Of a DNA stretch of 64,000 nt, positions 1-12,900 are shown piece by piece. Within the stretch, counting starts at the first letter, position 1. The number at the start of each line of letters is the position of its first letter. The DNA lies in contig NC_063986.1 of the NCBI RefSeq assembly GCF_932276165.1, positions 2,988,501 through 3,052,500 on the forward strand, read 5' to 3'. The position numbers were made by a program, and so were the translations under genes. The DNA comes from Plutella xylostella. Taxonomy: Eukaryota > Arthropoda > Insecta > Lepidoptera > Plutellidae. Under the pieces are notes generated by a model that saw only the letters and a program-made list of their open reading frames with translations, was not told where the DNA came from and searched no databases.

Positions 1-57
1 AGTTTAAGTTTATTTGTTTTTGTTTTTATCTTCAATAGAAAAATACGGTATAAAATC

Positions 58-3000
58 ATGATTTTAGATTACGTGCTCAAGTTCCATTTGCAGGATTGTC
101 TAGATATATTAGGAAGTATCGATACTCTTGGATACTACAGTGTTAAAATTGAGTAAGTTTATCGAAATCATTTCCTAACCTTCAAGAATATCTCAAAAAC
201 TGTTAATTGCTTGGAGTGCATCAAAGGGGCCTGTAACTTATGAACTGTACCTTATACCTAAATTACCACCATGGTTAACTCATTTTCTGTTTCTACAGCT
301 TCATGAAACTTTTTGAGACCTATCCAGATATCGGTGATAAGATTCTGTGTAACCCTGTGGAAACTCTAGTGCTATGTAAAGAAGACCTAATGAAAGCCCA
401 GGAAACTGTTATTGAAAGGCATGGAATGAAAATCAGTGAAATGTCTCATTGCACTGTGAAATTGAATATCCAAGCTAGATTCTTTGGATTACCTGTTTGC
501 CCTGAACTCCACAGAACTATATTTCCCAAAAATGTTGATTTGGGATGCTTCCTCAAGGTTACAGGCTAGTATTTTTTGGTATTACGCATCCTTATAATTT
601 AATATTTATCAAACATCTCAATTGGTGCTGTGCTGACCCATTGGTTACACTTACACCAAATTTTAAATGTTTAAAATTTCATGATGTTACTGTTAAACTA
701 TCCTATAAACTCTGGTATAGACTACATAAATGTAACAATATGAAAATAGTGGCTGAAGTTTTCATATGCTACTTACTATAAACATTAACAGTACTAAACT
801 GATTATTTATCTTTCTCATTGTTTTACCAGTATTTAATCCTCATTTTAATTGGCCCATAATAACTTGTATTCAATATCTATTTCAGGCACAATAGTACGA
901 GTGACACAGGCAAAAATGCTAGAATACAAGAGGACCTATGTGTGTGTTAAGTGCAAACATAAAAATATAATTGAGGCCGACTTTGATCACAGATATGTCC
1001 TGAAAGCTCCGACTAAATGTGTGAATGAAGAGAAGAAATGTAAATGTACCACTTTTACACAAGTTAACATGGTTTCCCGGGAACACTGTAAGGATTATCA
1101 AGAAATTAAAATACAGGTAAATCCTAACTAATATTATAAATGCGAAAGTAACTGTGTCTGTCTGTCTGTCTGTCTGTTACTCTTTCACGCCAAAACTACT
1201 GAACGGATTTGAATGAAATTTGGTATACATACGGTCTAGACCCTGGGAAAGAACATAGGCTACTTTTTATCCCAGAATTCCCACGGGAAAACTTTTTAAG
1301 GCGAAGCGAAGCGCGCGTGAACAGCTATTTTAATATAAAAGCTATGTGAAGAGTTAGTAAGGATTTGGAATTGTACATTTTGTACTCCAATGAAAAGTTG
1401 TGAAATGTATCACAGTTTTAGAATTATACAGTATACATAATTGACAACGGTTCTACCTTTTTTGGCATAAGATTTATTTGCCTAATCTCGTATTGCATAG
1501 TAACGTTTGGTCAAAGTCTCGTTACGCCGAAAATCGTAAGGCATAAATCTCGTTTAGTAAAAAGTTATTTCGCATAACATTGTTTAGCCTAATAATGGTA
1601 TGGCCAAATCTTGAATAGCCTAATAATGCTATGGCATAGGTTTATTAGGTTTATACAAAGTAATAATATTCGTTTGGCTTTAACTTTGACGGAGCGTCTC
1701 CCTACATAGCGCAAACTGGTGCCTTGTATTGTTTCCGGTGTTTGGAAAACGCTCCGCTCCGCTTCGCTGCGCTCCGCTTTGGTTTTGATGAACATGTGCA
1801 CCTAACACGCTCCTCCTCGCTTTGCTCGTCGTCGCACCTATTTTTGGGTTTCGATCTCATGGGGTTTGTAATAATTATATTGGTCGTTAACTTTCGATTT
1901 TTTGATCATACAATATCGTGATTTTCGGGATGTAGGAGAAAAATACCACAATTTGTACATTTACTACATACTTAATATATTATTTATTAAGATAACATTA
2001 CGAGAAACAAGATTATACATAGGTATAGACGAACATAAATTTGAGCAAACGAAACTTAGGTGTTTAAAGATTGTGCCTAAAGAGTTTTAGACGAAACGAG
2101 CCTTATGCCACATAAGTCTTGACAAAGTGATGGTTAGGCCAAAAAAGTTTAGACCATACGAGTTATGCGAAATGAGTTTTGGTCAATAAAGATTATGCGA
2201 GATGAGCGGAATCTAGATGTGCAGGGTTCCTCTTACATATCCTATTAATTTGCTCTCATTAAAATAATAAACATAAGAATAATCTCCTCATGGACATGCA
2301 AATGAATAAACTTTCAAAACTGTTTTCAGGAGCAAATAAATAAGCTCAACGTGGGTGCGATACCGGGATCCATATGGGTGGTGCTCGAGGATGACCTGGT
2401 GGACACATGCAAGCCTGGGGATGATGTTCATATATGGTAAGCAGTTCTTCTATTTCTCTACTACCTACTGTTTATTTCTTGTAAACCCATGTTAAATGGT
2501 GTCAATAAATGAATATTAGGTATTATAAAGGCAAAAGTTTCTGAGTGTGCATGTTTAACTACTACTACATGAATTAACTCATACAATCAAATTATTCTGT
2601 AGTCATCCAAATAAATAACAATCCTATCCCTTTTCTCCCAATAAATAATTACCTATCATGAATTTTCTAGTGGTATAGTACGCCGTCGCTGGCGTCCCTC
2701 AGTCCTTAGCAAGAAGTGTGAAGTAGAACTAGTATTACAAGCAAACTACCTCGAAGTATGCAACTCACAGCAATCAAAAGTCATAGCGTCTGCGCCAGAT
2801 GTCAAGGATTGCTTTGATGAATACTGGACTAAGTTCGAAGCGTGCCCTTTGAAGGGGCGGGACCAGATTCTGGCTTCTGTATGCCCACAGGTATTTTTTG
2901 CTTGGCATAAGTTTAAAATATGATATTCTCACTTTTGTTATGCATCAATGACCTAGAATCTAGATGTTTGCCGTCAAACCGGCAGGTTTGTGTTATGTTA

Positions 3001-6000
3001 TCTGGTTTTGTAAATGTTAATTGAGATTGAGAGAATAAATTTTGTCTGTAACATCACTACAGCAGCTATTCTACATTATTGTTTACACACACACACAGTT
3101 CCAACACCAACCAGTCTTAATAGTTTATGATTTACAATTTCCAGGTATACGGCCTACACCTAGTGAAGCTAGCTCTACTCCTGACAGTCATCACGGGATC
3201 CAATCACATAGCCGACAGCGAGGCGGAGAAGAAGGCTGGTGATGATGATGACTACGGCAGCAGGGTGCGGGGGCAGTGCCATCTGTTGCTGGTTGGTGAT
3301 CCAGGTATGGTAGCTACATATTTGCATTATTGCAGGATTAAAAAAAAAAAAAAACAAAAATCAAAAATATATTTATTTAAAAACATGTAACATTATACAG
3401 ATCTTATATCTATTCATTACATCTAAATACACTTTGCCTTCATTGGATCTGGTACTCTGTCTTCTAAACTAGGACAGGGTCCTGTATCTTAGAAGACAGT
3501 TTTCCAGTTACAGGAGCTTTGTCGGTTGATACGCGTGTATCATTTCATAGGCCTAAGTTGTTGTGATAAAAAAAATAAAAAATTAAGTAATGTGAAGTGA
3601 AGTGGTCTACAAAGCAAAAGTACCTCATAGTAGTTTTTCCTTTTAATCTATATATTGGTTTTAGCTCAAAGGGCACACTAAACGTTCCGTGGAGTCGTAG
3701 TCAAAACCACGTAACCAATCTACCACAGCGCTTTTGATCTTAATCCTATTGAGAATTCTAGTATTAGTATTTTTATTTAATAAATTGTACAGTCTCGGAG
3801 CTTGGATATTGAAATGCCGATCCGCAAATGCCGTGCGCGTTCGGGGTACTACTTGTTGTGGTTGCCTACGCGTGTTAGCTTTGGGGTGTGGATCAGTAAG
3901 TTGGTGGTATCTGCGTATGGTCTGATGTATAAACATTTTCCTAACTGATAATACTTTTGTATCTTCTTTATATAGTGCATCTGTTGGGTGCAGCTTGGGA
4001 AGATACAGCATCACTTTAAGCACCGCTCTTTGAGCTCGTTCGAGAACAATCATGTGCGTTTTCGCGGCTCCACCCCATGCACAAATACAGTACCCGATGA
4101 TACATTCACATAATGCTTTGTAGGTTTGAATTAGCAGTCTTTTACTTGCAACGGTACGCAAATTTTTAAATGCGTAAATCATCTTTCTAGTCCTCTTGGC
4201 CACTGTTGTTATGTGCGAGTCCCATTTTAAATGCTTGTCTATTATCACGCCGAGGTATTTGATTGCGTCTGTTCTGGTCAATGCTGTGCAGCTGCAGTGC
4301 TGGCCCCCGGGAATAATCTGGCGGTTGCATGGATGTGTGTGTAGACGAATTTTAAATGTTTCGGCTGGATTGGTAGAGTCCGTCATAGAAAAACATATGT
4401 ATTTAGTTTTTGCTGTGTTTAGCGTTAGGAGATTATCCTCCAGCCAGCTTGAGACTCTAGCCAAGCCCGATTCAGTTGTTGCAGTTGCAGTTGTTGATTG
4501 CAGCATTATTCTCGGTAGTCAATAATTATATTCGAATTACTCCCACATTGGTAGTGACTCTAAACTAAAGGCATCGAGGCATAAATTTAGAAATATTAAA
4601 ACCTAAACCTTACAGCAGATGCTGAGATTGTTCCATTTTGGCATTTTTTCATTCAATAGTATATTTTTAAAGAAGAATGGCGAAACCTGACCCGCTTTGC
4701 GTAAGTTAGCAGCCACTAACCAAACCTATTGTAAGTTATTGATAAAAATGTCTACTATCAGGGAAAAATATTTAAAAAAATCTAAACCATGGGGTTCTTG
4801 AGATATTAGGGTTCAAAAGTAAATTAATTAATTTTTTTTTTTTCGTTAAATAAGTTTTTGATGAATAGTACACGCACAAACAAGTTTTATAATCTAAATC
4901 ATGAGATTCCCAATACATAGTGCATCACAAAATGTATTACATGATTTTATTTCTGCAAATAATATCAAGATTATTTTTGCACATTTCACACTCGGAAACC
5001 TATTTTTATAAAGAGATCAATTTCAAAAATTATTTCATTCTATTCAAGTTCCCGTTATCCCGAAGTAACATAGAATACTTTTTATCCAGGAATTCCCACG
5101 GGAACACTTTTAAAAACAATTTTTAGCTCAAGGGTAACATCTAGTACAGTAGAAAGACTTGATCTTTCGCCACTTATATCTTTGTTATCCCATGCCTCAT
5201 AATAATAAAATTAATACCAGTACATACTGTAGTCACGGACTACACATCAGTGTATGTTTCATCAATGGCCGCTCTGGGTCATGGCGCTATAGAGAAATTG
5301 CCATTCTCCTTTAATTGCACGTTTTTTTTGGCAAATAAATGTATTTTCTTTCTTTCTTTCTAAATATAAAATAAGTTTTTCCGTAAATCTAATTTTCCAA
5401 TGTTAAAATCTATTGCCTTCAGAATCGACATCATTATATAGCTACAATAAATGGCCATACTGTAAGCCAATCGCACGGTAATATTACCTGCGTCCTATCT
5501 ACTCAGAAACTCATTTACCTCAACGGATAACGCTTCTTCAGCTTATGACTCACTACCACTTCATCATACCTAACCTACTTAGACCTATACCCTACTAACT
5601 CTCCACTCCACTCCCAGGCACAGGCAAGTCTCAATTACTCCGTGCCGGCGTGGACCTCACTCCTCGCTCCGTGTTCACGTCGGGGGCGGGCACCACTCGC
5701 GCGGGTCTCACCTGTGCCGCCTTGAGGGTATGTGACGTACAGTCAGCTCCATAAGTAGCTATACACTTCTGCACCTTGTCAAACTGACAAACCGTCAGTC
5801 TTTCGATGACTAGTGTAATCAGTGTAATGTAGTTACTTATACAGCTGACTGTACCGTATTGTTGGTTACTCGTTACTAGTGACATCTATCATTGACACAT
5901 GGTAGCTATAGAAGAGGAAGAAGTACCAGAATCTGCCGCTAGGTGACGTTATGCAATGATTTGTATTCACATCCGCGGGCACCACTCGCGCGGGACTCAC

Positions 6001-9000
6001 CTTTGCCGCCTTGAGGGTATGTGACTATGCTATATTATAATGTTGGTTACTAGTGACATCTATCGTTGATAAATGGAAGCTATAGAAGAGGAAGAAGTAC
6101 CAGGATCTGCCGCTAGTAACATCTTTATTCTATCGTCGCTATATGGGAACTATACGAGTTATATATTGGAACCCGAGGTATAAGAAGCTGCCGCTAGATA
6201 GCGTTATTCGATTATCGATTCAGGCTTATCGTTATAAGAATAATTATTTTATATTTCCGACATAAAACACGATACGATGCTAGAAACTCACGCTAGATGG
6301 CGTTGTGATGCTGCCAGAGATAAGTCAACAGAAAGAAACCCCGTTAGACGGCACTAGTGGTTTTCGAAAACAAGTTAGATTCATATTATATTTTTAATTT
6401 CTTGTTTTTCAGGAAGACGGTGAATGGCAGCTAGAAGCTGGCGCGCTGGTGCTATCAGACGGAGGCGTGTGCTGCATTGACGAGGTAAATATAGCAGATA
6501 CCTATATATTTTTATAAAAATGCTGATAATCACCTTTAGTTAGGGGTGATAGTCGAATTTTCAACCCTTGTTTTTCAAAACTCGCATGACCTGTCCTACC
6601 GTTGTTACTTTGTAAATATAGCATGAGTTCTTTGGCAGCAAACTACTTTGTAATAAATATGAATTTGATTATGATCTCATTCCCAGGTGGGTCAGTTGCG
6701 CGAACACGACCGCGCGGCCGTGCACGAGGCCATGGAGCAGCAGACCATCTCCATCGCTAAGGTAAAGTTTATCTATTTTCTATGCGGGTGTTCAAGCGGT
6801 CTCATCCGGAAGATGCTTTTAGTCTAAACTGCCTTCTTAAGCTTAGACCACTTCCCAAATCTAGTAGATATATTATGCTAGATGTAGGTGTTTCTGTGTT
6901 GTTGATTTCTTTACCAAAATGACTGCGCCCGTCTGCGGCGCTTCGCATGTAATCATTATGATCACAAACGAATGATGATGCGAAAAGCGTCGCGTAGTTG
7001 AGCGAACCTAGGTGAATTGAGCTAGAGGTGTATACCTACGTAGATATAGGTATTATACGCAAACGGAAACGTTGTCAACACCACAGCATTTTCAGTTGAG
7101 GCGCCACTTTGTATGCAGAAAACTTAAACCATCGGGATATTAGTGCTACTTGAAGTGTAATGTTACTCAAATGTCGTTACCATAATTTCAGGCAGGTATA
7201 GTGTGCAAGCTGAACACCCGCTGCGCCGTCATAGCCGCGTGCAATCCTAAAGGACACTATCAGACCGACGAGCCTCTGAGTGCCAATGTGTCGCTGGGCA
7301 CACCGTTGTTGAGCAGGTAAACTGAATTAATGTGTAGAAATACTATACATAAATTTAATTAATTTATAACGTAATGTTCAGTCATGCTCTTCATAAAAAA
7401 AAAACAGTAAATAATTTTTTTTTATTAAAAAATCTGTATGAATGGCGAACGTTTCGTTAGTGGGAGTAGGAAAGAGCATAGATAAATCTACAAATGGATC
7501 CGTCCGCTATTTCCATACTGTTATTCATGGCCATTATACAGATAATTAAAACTTATATTATAGATGTAAAATAATGTCTATAACTTATTCTTTTTTATGG
7601 GATAAACGTGTAGTATGAGCAAACAAATTTCAAAAAAACTGTAGGCATTGGTCCTCCCATATGTATATTTATTTCGAATGTCTAACTTAAGTATTGGTTA
7701 AGTTTTATGCACGACTTTTTCCATCCTGTTAAAAATGCTCAATTTTATTTACAGGTTCGACCTCATATTTATTCTACTGGATACGAAAAACAAGAATTGG
7801 GATAAGCTTGTTACATCCTACATTCTTTTTGGAGGAAGTCATAACTCTGAATCGAAGAAACAATGGTCTATTGAAAAACTACAGGTACGTAATTCTCTAT
7901 TATAGTACTCATCTTAAAGAATGAATTTTAATACTGACTGCTTGGTTATTACCTTTTCTTTAAAAATTGCCTAATCTCCTACTTCAATCATAGGTTGCCA
8001 AAGTATTTATCATTCTGCATCTACCGACTTCTTATATAATGGGGCGACCTAGCTGAAACTATCATAAAACTTTTGACGAAAAGTATAATGTCAATGTGTA
8101 ATATTAATAATGTAGATGGCAAAAGAAGATAATAGATAATTTGGTAAGGTATGTCAACCCATCGTAGAGATACCTTTACTACTGCTAACCTTTACTGAAT
8201 CTACTGATTTATCTGATAGTTACATTGATAACCAAAATTTTCATGATTCCAGATGTACATAGGTCTGGTCGGTCCTCGATGTATGCAGATGACGAAATCA
8301 GCGAACATCATTCTACAGACTTACTACATGACTCAAAGAAAGTCTGACTACAGAGATCCTTCTAGAACTACTGTGAGAATGTTGGACAGTCTCGTTAGGT
8401 ATGTATATAAATACTATAAATAACAAATTAGTAGATAGGTATGTAGTAAATATGCAGGTAAAGAATCGATATGTGAATGGCGGTCGTTAAATACGTGGGA
8501 GTTGGGAACAGCATCAGCCATTTTAATATTGTTTCTTTATCTGCGAACGTTAAGTACTTTTGCCAGAATAGGGCATTATGTGGTTTATTAATTAGTATCC
8601 AGAATATAGCCATATTTATCTGTACATCCCGTATTACCCTACCCATAGATGCAATGCGTGAGTCTGTGTTGTTTTCTTATATTCCATAAATTCCCTTTAC
8701 AGATTATCACAAGCGCACTGCCGCCTAATGTATCGCACCACCATTCTACCCATGGATGCGATAGTGGCAGTATCTCTAGTCGATCTATCCATGCAGGATT
8801 GTACCCTACACGATACAGTTGACGCATTGCACTCAACGACCCCTCAGTACCCAGACTTCGACTACCTCTGCACGGCCAAAAAACTTCTGGCGAAGTTAAA
8901 TCTGTACGAAATATGGAAAGAAGAACTTCTATATTTTGCCAAACTACTTAAAGTTGATGTTAGAACTCTAGAAACCGATATAGATAATGAAAGAAATCTG

Positions 9001-9840
9001 TTGTTTACTAAGTTTGAAGATGTTTCGGTTGATAATATACCTCTCTCGTCTACACTTATTACTAGCTCTTATTTTAATGGAAAGAAGAATGGGAAAACCA
9101 CTGATGATAATGATAAAGATGATTTCGTAGATGAAAATGAAATTGCAAAGAAACAAATCCCCCATGTTGAAGATAAGAATGAAATGACAAAGAAGTTAGC
9201 AGTCACATTGAAAAAGATGGCATCTCTGAATAAAGAAGAAAAGGTTCCACCGATTAAACAGAAAACTAAGAGAAAACGAAAAACTGTCACAGTAGATTCA
9301 GATTCTCTGAGTAAAAAAACTAAAACTGCTAAAAATAAACCAAAAAGAAATACAAATAAGATTGAAGACAAGAGCCATAGTTGTGATGATTCTGATGAAA
9401 ACGACCATACTATTAACCTCAACGCTGTACCAAGTGTGAATGATGTATTTAACGAATTAGGCATTGATTTTAACTTTGAACCTTCACCCGACAGTAAACC
9501 AGACACAGAAATCCACGATAAATCACGTTTGAATGAGACAATGAAAGAAAATATCAAAGAAGACAATGAAGTAATAAAGAAAGAAAACATAGATAGTAAT
9601 TCAGATAGAAATACTTCAAGCACTTTAAGCAAATTGAAGCAATTTCAGTTTGCCGGTAAACATGATTTATCTAAATATGACGAGGTAAAGATAAAGGAAG
9701 AGGCAGTCACAAGACTGGAGAATGTTACAAAATCTATAGCAGGATCAAGTACAGATTCAATCAACAAGAAAACCTCCTTACCCAGCTCTCAAATATCAAT
9801 GTTTGAAAGTTCTGACTGTGATATAGATTTAGATTTATGA
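58..9840 (+). CDS. MCM9: MCM9-like DNA helicase, 13 exons, 957 aa
   Basis: MCM9 pairs with MCM8 in a hexameric helicase for homologous recombination and mismatch repair in the nucleus. Exons read by eye: 58-152, 299-564, 887-1116, 2330-2436, 2671-2890, 3145-3304, 5618-5727, 6413-6484, 6687-6761, 7192-7316, 7755-7884, 8253-8398, 8703-9840; all phases join and the only stop is at the end. Visible motifs: zinc finger cysteines about C140, C143, C165, C172/C174; Walker A GDPGTGKS at 357-364, split by intron 6; Walker B CCIDE ending at 420; arginine finger SRFD at 486-489. After about residue 660 the tail is charged and low-complexity, with a basic KRKRK stretch that could be a nuclear signal. Start at 58 is uncertain: a good acceptor at 37-38 leaves an open frame upstream, so a further 5' exon may lie outside the window. 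Intron 2 uses a GC donor. Confidence 0.93.
1122..1328 (+). mobile_element. Lep1-type non-autonomous Helitron in MCM9 intron 3
   Basis: Starts with TC after a host A, carries the (CTGT)n tract, the block around AACATAGGCTACTTTTTATC, and the GCGAAGCGAAGCGCGCG hairpin near its 3' end. It is nearly identical to the copy at 61639-61845. The 3' end reads CTAT instead of the expected CTAG. The element begins five bases after the exon 3 donor. Confidence 0.75.
1464..2206. mobile_element. Non-autonomous DNA element with two opposed arrays of ~16-bp units
   Basis: About twelve degenerate units of the form GCATAAATCTCGTTT run from 1464 to 1640. At least eight units in the opposite orientation run from about 2030 to 2206. 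The core between them contains short Ser/Arg-coding-like GC runs around 1745-1840 (GCTCCGCTCCGCTTCGC) and no ORF of note. No terminal repeat with a target duplication could be fixed, so the superfamily is unknown. It lies within MCM9 intron 3. Confidence 0.5.
3338..4530 (-). mobile_element. 5'-truncated non-LTR retrotransposon in MCM9 intron 6
   Basis: A minus-strand ORF at 4506-3661 (281 aa) is the part of a LINE reverse transcriptase downstream of the YADD box. It shows the thumb region ([16 protein letters not shown], then [18 protein letters not shown]) and the C-terminal helices ([12 protein letters not shown]). Finger and palm motifs and the endonuclease are missing, so the copy is dead on arrival. 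The 3' UTR continues to about 3338, where the minus strand ends in a T-rich TTTTTGATTTTTG tail. Clade is not clear from this portion; CR1/Jockey-like is my best reading. Confidence 0.75.
5050..5145 (+). mobile_element. Helitron (Lep1-like) 3' fragment
   Basis: A degenerate match to the 3' half of Lep1: ATAGAATACTTTTTATCC, then GGAATTCCCACGGGAA and an end near CATCTAGT. The 5' half is absent. Confidence 0.5.
5170..5365 (+). repeat. Probable LINE 3' tail with (TTTC)n
   Basis: A short unique stretch followed by GCAAATAAATGTATTTTC and a (TTTC)n run, the usual look of a 5'-truncated LINE 3' end. There is no coding remnant. Confidence 0.35.
5671..6125 (+). repeat. Tandem duplication of MCM9 exon 7 3' half, donor and intron start
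   Basis: Unit 1 runs from about 5671 to 5952 and includes the last ~55 bases of exon 7, its GTATGTGAC donor and intron DNA. Unit 2 runs from about 5962 to 6125 and repeats the exon end (5977-6016), the donor and the intron motif GCTATAGAAGAGGAAGAAG. The copied exon end still encodes [14 protein letters not shown], one residue changed from [14 protein letters not shown]. No 3' splice site precedes it. Confidence 0.8.
5740..5851. mobile_element. 112-bp TA-flanked MITE in MCM9 intron 7
   Basis: Terminal inverted repeats CAGTCAGCTCCATAAGTAGC and CAGTCAGCTGTATAAGTAAC (right end read inverted) are flanked by TA on both sides, as in Tc1/mariner-type MITEs. The second copy of the surrounding duplication lacks this insertion. 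A partial relative is visible near 48797-48850. Confidence 0.7.
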
Positions 9841-9864
9841 GATGATTCAAATAACATTAAGTAA

Positions 9865-9870
9865 AATAAA
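9865..9870 (+). terminator. MCM9 polyadenylation signal
   Basis: AATAAA lies 25 bases after the MCM9 stop codon. It is the first canonical signal on this strand and implies a very short 3' UTR. Confidence 0.6.
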
Positions 9871-9897
9871 TCAAACTATTTTTGTTACATTTTGTAT

Positions 9898-9903
9898 TTT
9901 ATT
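9898..9903 (-). terminator. MTRES1-like gene polyadenylation signal
   Basis: AATAAA read on the minus strand, 94 bases past the stop of the convergent gene. Together with the MCM9 signal it puts the two transcript ends within a few tens of bases of each other, probably overlapping. Confidence 0.5.
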
Positions 9904-9996
9904 TAACAATCTTAACATTCATAATTGCACTAGATAACTTTTTAGATTTATGAATTATGATTCTATGTTAGTTGATGCATTGTTTAACTTATAATC

Positions 9997-12900
9997 TTAT
10001 TCATCAGAAGTCGTAGATGCCTTATATGGATCTTCCTCATAATTTTCTATAAGCAATGACTTGAATCTTCTAGCCGTTATCAAAATACTTTCCTCTTTAG
10101 CTGTAACATTGATAATTTCTACTCTTGAAACATTTAAGTGATCGGGATTCTTTGCACTGACTGATTTTATCACATCAATTTCATCACCTTGTTTTATCTG
10201 AAATAGTCAAACGCCATTGATTACTGATGGTATGGATATTATGAAATTATACATTGATGGGAGGTAAATCCGCATGTGATGCATACTTGCTTTTTTGTTA
10301 CTCATCTCTAAACCTTTTTATTTAGGCTAATACACTTGGTCATAGGAACACTATAACTATTCCTGTACTTACCCCGTGACTTTTCTTCATAATCTTCTTT
10401 CCATTAACTCTAATCTTACTTTCATAAAAAACTGTTTCTATTTTACTGAAAAAGAAATAGCAAACTATTAATCCAGGATTAAATTTTCAATCGACTATTC
10501 AAAGTTGATATTATGCTCCCTTCGCCTCGTCCGGGAAGAAGATGAGAGCGCGTCTTTATTTGCTCCTTTTTCCTATGTTTTTACCTGTTTCCGTCATGAT
10601 ATCAGTCTCTTTTGTGGTTTGACAGCTGTCAGTCAGTGCAAATATGCCTAGAAATATCTGTGCATACATACGTCACCCCAGGCAGGTATGGCGGGCGGCC
10701 GGCGCGTTGTATAAAACTAGTTGCTGGGCGGCCGCGCACTCATTGCGTCTTTAGCAGCGGTTGGAAGCAGAGCTCCTGATATAATGTGACCATGGAAGAG
10801 AAGGCAGAGGAGGTGGGTCCCACTGATTCGGTGAGTGACTTACATTTTATTGGTGAAAATTATTATGGTGATTCAAGTGATAGCCCTATGTCTTCTCCAA
10901 GATTTAAATACAACCGGCGTAGACAACGCCATGTTAAAGATTCTAGGAAAATCGACTACATTCTGCAAAAAAAATTGATTCTATGTCGGGACAAATCAAT
11001 CCTCCCACAGTTGAGGATCAACCTGAGGGATTGGAATATACCATCGATCACCAGGCTGGTGATCTCATATCTTTATACGAGGCTGCGGCGCAGTCCGTCG
11101 ACATGTGTTCCGATGTAAATATAATGGACGTAACTCCGGTGGAGACCACCCCTGTGGCTATGGTTGAGACTCAACCTTCAGCTAGCTGTGTAAACCAAAA
11201 TATTTTTCTGCAACCCTGCCCCCAATTTGCAAAGCAAAATCCCAACTATAAAACCAGTTATTCCTGAAGAGCTTGAACTAGTTAATTGTTTACAAAGATT
11301 TGGTACATTGAACTGGAATAACATTCCCTTTTTCGAAACACAAAAAACACACCTTCTTTTTACACCGGGTTATTACTCCTTGCAAACAAATACGGAATTA
11401 AAACCTTACGATGTCGCTTCTAACTTTCAAAGAGATTTCGAAAATACTCTAGCAGCAGCAACTCACGCTGCACTTACTCAGAGAAAGGCCTTACAAGAAC
11501 GGTTGCAATCATTGGTAGATTGGTCCACTAAAGAAGGAAACCTAACTTCGGATTCAATTTTTGAAAAAGTAAAAGAACTTTTCACCGACGATTCAAAATT
11601 TACTAAATGCGGTGACGATATTCTTCAAATATTGTGTGGCAAACGGGCCAGTATTATTCAGAGTAGGAGAAATAATATTCTAAAACAATGCTCTAATAAT
11701 ACAATTCTCGCCGAAAAAATCAGGGAAATTCCCCCATGTAGCATTCATTTATTCGAAAACGAACATCTGAATAAACTTCTCGTTGATAATGGTGGAGCCG
11801 GAAAACATTTTTTAAAGCCTACCTTTAACATGAACAGGCCGGATTCACTTCCAAATTCAAAAAGATATGTCAACAAAAGCCGAAACATAAAACCCAATCA
11901 TGATAAACGAAATGTGCCATTTCAGTCCTTTCGAGATTCAAATTACCAAAGGGAATTTAACCACTCGAGCTACCGTCGTTTCACCGAGAACTGTCCAGGT
12001 CCAAGTAGAACCTCAAAACGTAAAGAAGAGTTCTCTTCACGCTCCACACCATACGACGCCAAACGTCGCAAATTCAAATGACTCGGCGACGTTTCAGGGG
12101 GCTGCTTAAAACTGTTTTACCATCATTGGAAGCTTCTCGGTGCCCCTCCTTACTATCTAAAAATAATATCGGGAATGGGCATGTCCAAGAATTACAATCT
12201 AAATACATCTCCGGTGTCACTAGAGATGGCGGAACAGATAAAACTAATGATTCACGACAAAATTCTGGAACCTGCAGCTCGGCGAGCTTCGTCTCTCCTA
12301 TGTTCCTGGTTCCCAAGTCAGATGGCTCACAGAGACCAATACTAAATCTGAAAAACCTAAACAATTACTTTCAACCAATGAAATTTCGGCTCATATCCCA
12401 TTACAATAATAAAATCCTTCGGGTTATTTACCAAATGACTGCACTACCACTCGACCTTTCTTGTGCCCCAAAAAATTTCGCATCCCTTACGAATTGGGTG
12501 GCAGAGACCCTCAGACAGCGTGGTATAAGGATAATCGTATATCTACACGACTATTTTCTAGCGTGCCAGTCGAAGGAAGTCCTTCAATCGCACATTCATC
12601 AAACATTACAACTGTTGAAGTTTCTGGGTTGGAACATCAACTTTCAGAAATCCATAACCACTCCTGGCAGGAAGCTGGAATTTCTGGGCATACTATGGGA
12701 TCTTGAATAAAATTTAAAGTCGATTTACCGACAAAGAAACAAGACCGGATATTATATCTGTTACAGTCGTAACGTCAGAAAAAAGTCTGGTTTCTCAAAC
12801 AGGCTCAATTTTTACTGGCCTAAACTTTGCGTGCCTCGTCATCCCGTTGGGCCGACTGCACTGCAGACTTATCCAGATCCACTGCCGAGACCTACGGCGG

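Noticed and set aside
9069..9632. 187-codon minus-strand ORF
   Set aside because: Antisense of the Lys/Glu-rich MCM9 tail, which produces a Phe/Leu/Ser-rich shadow frame.
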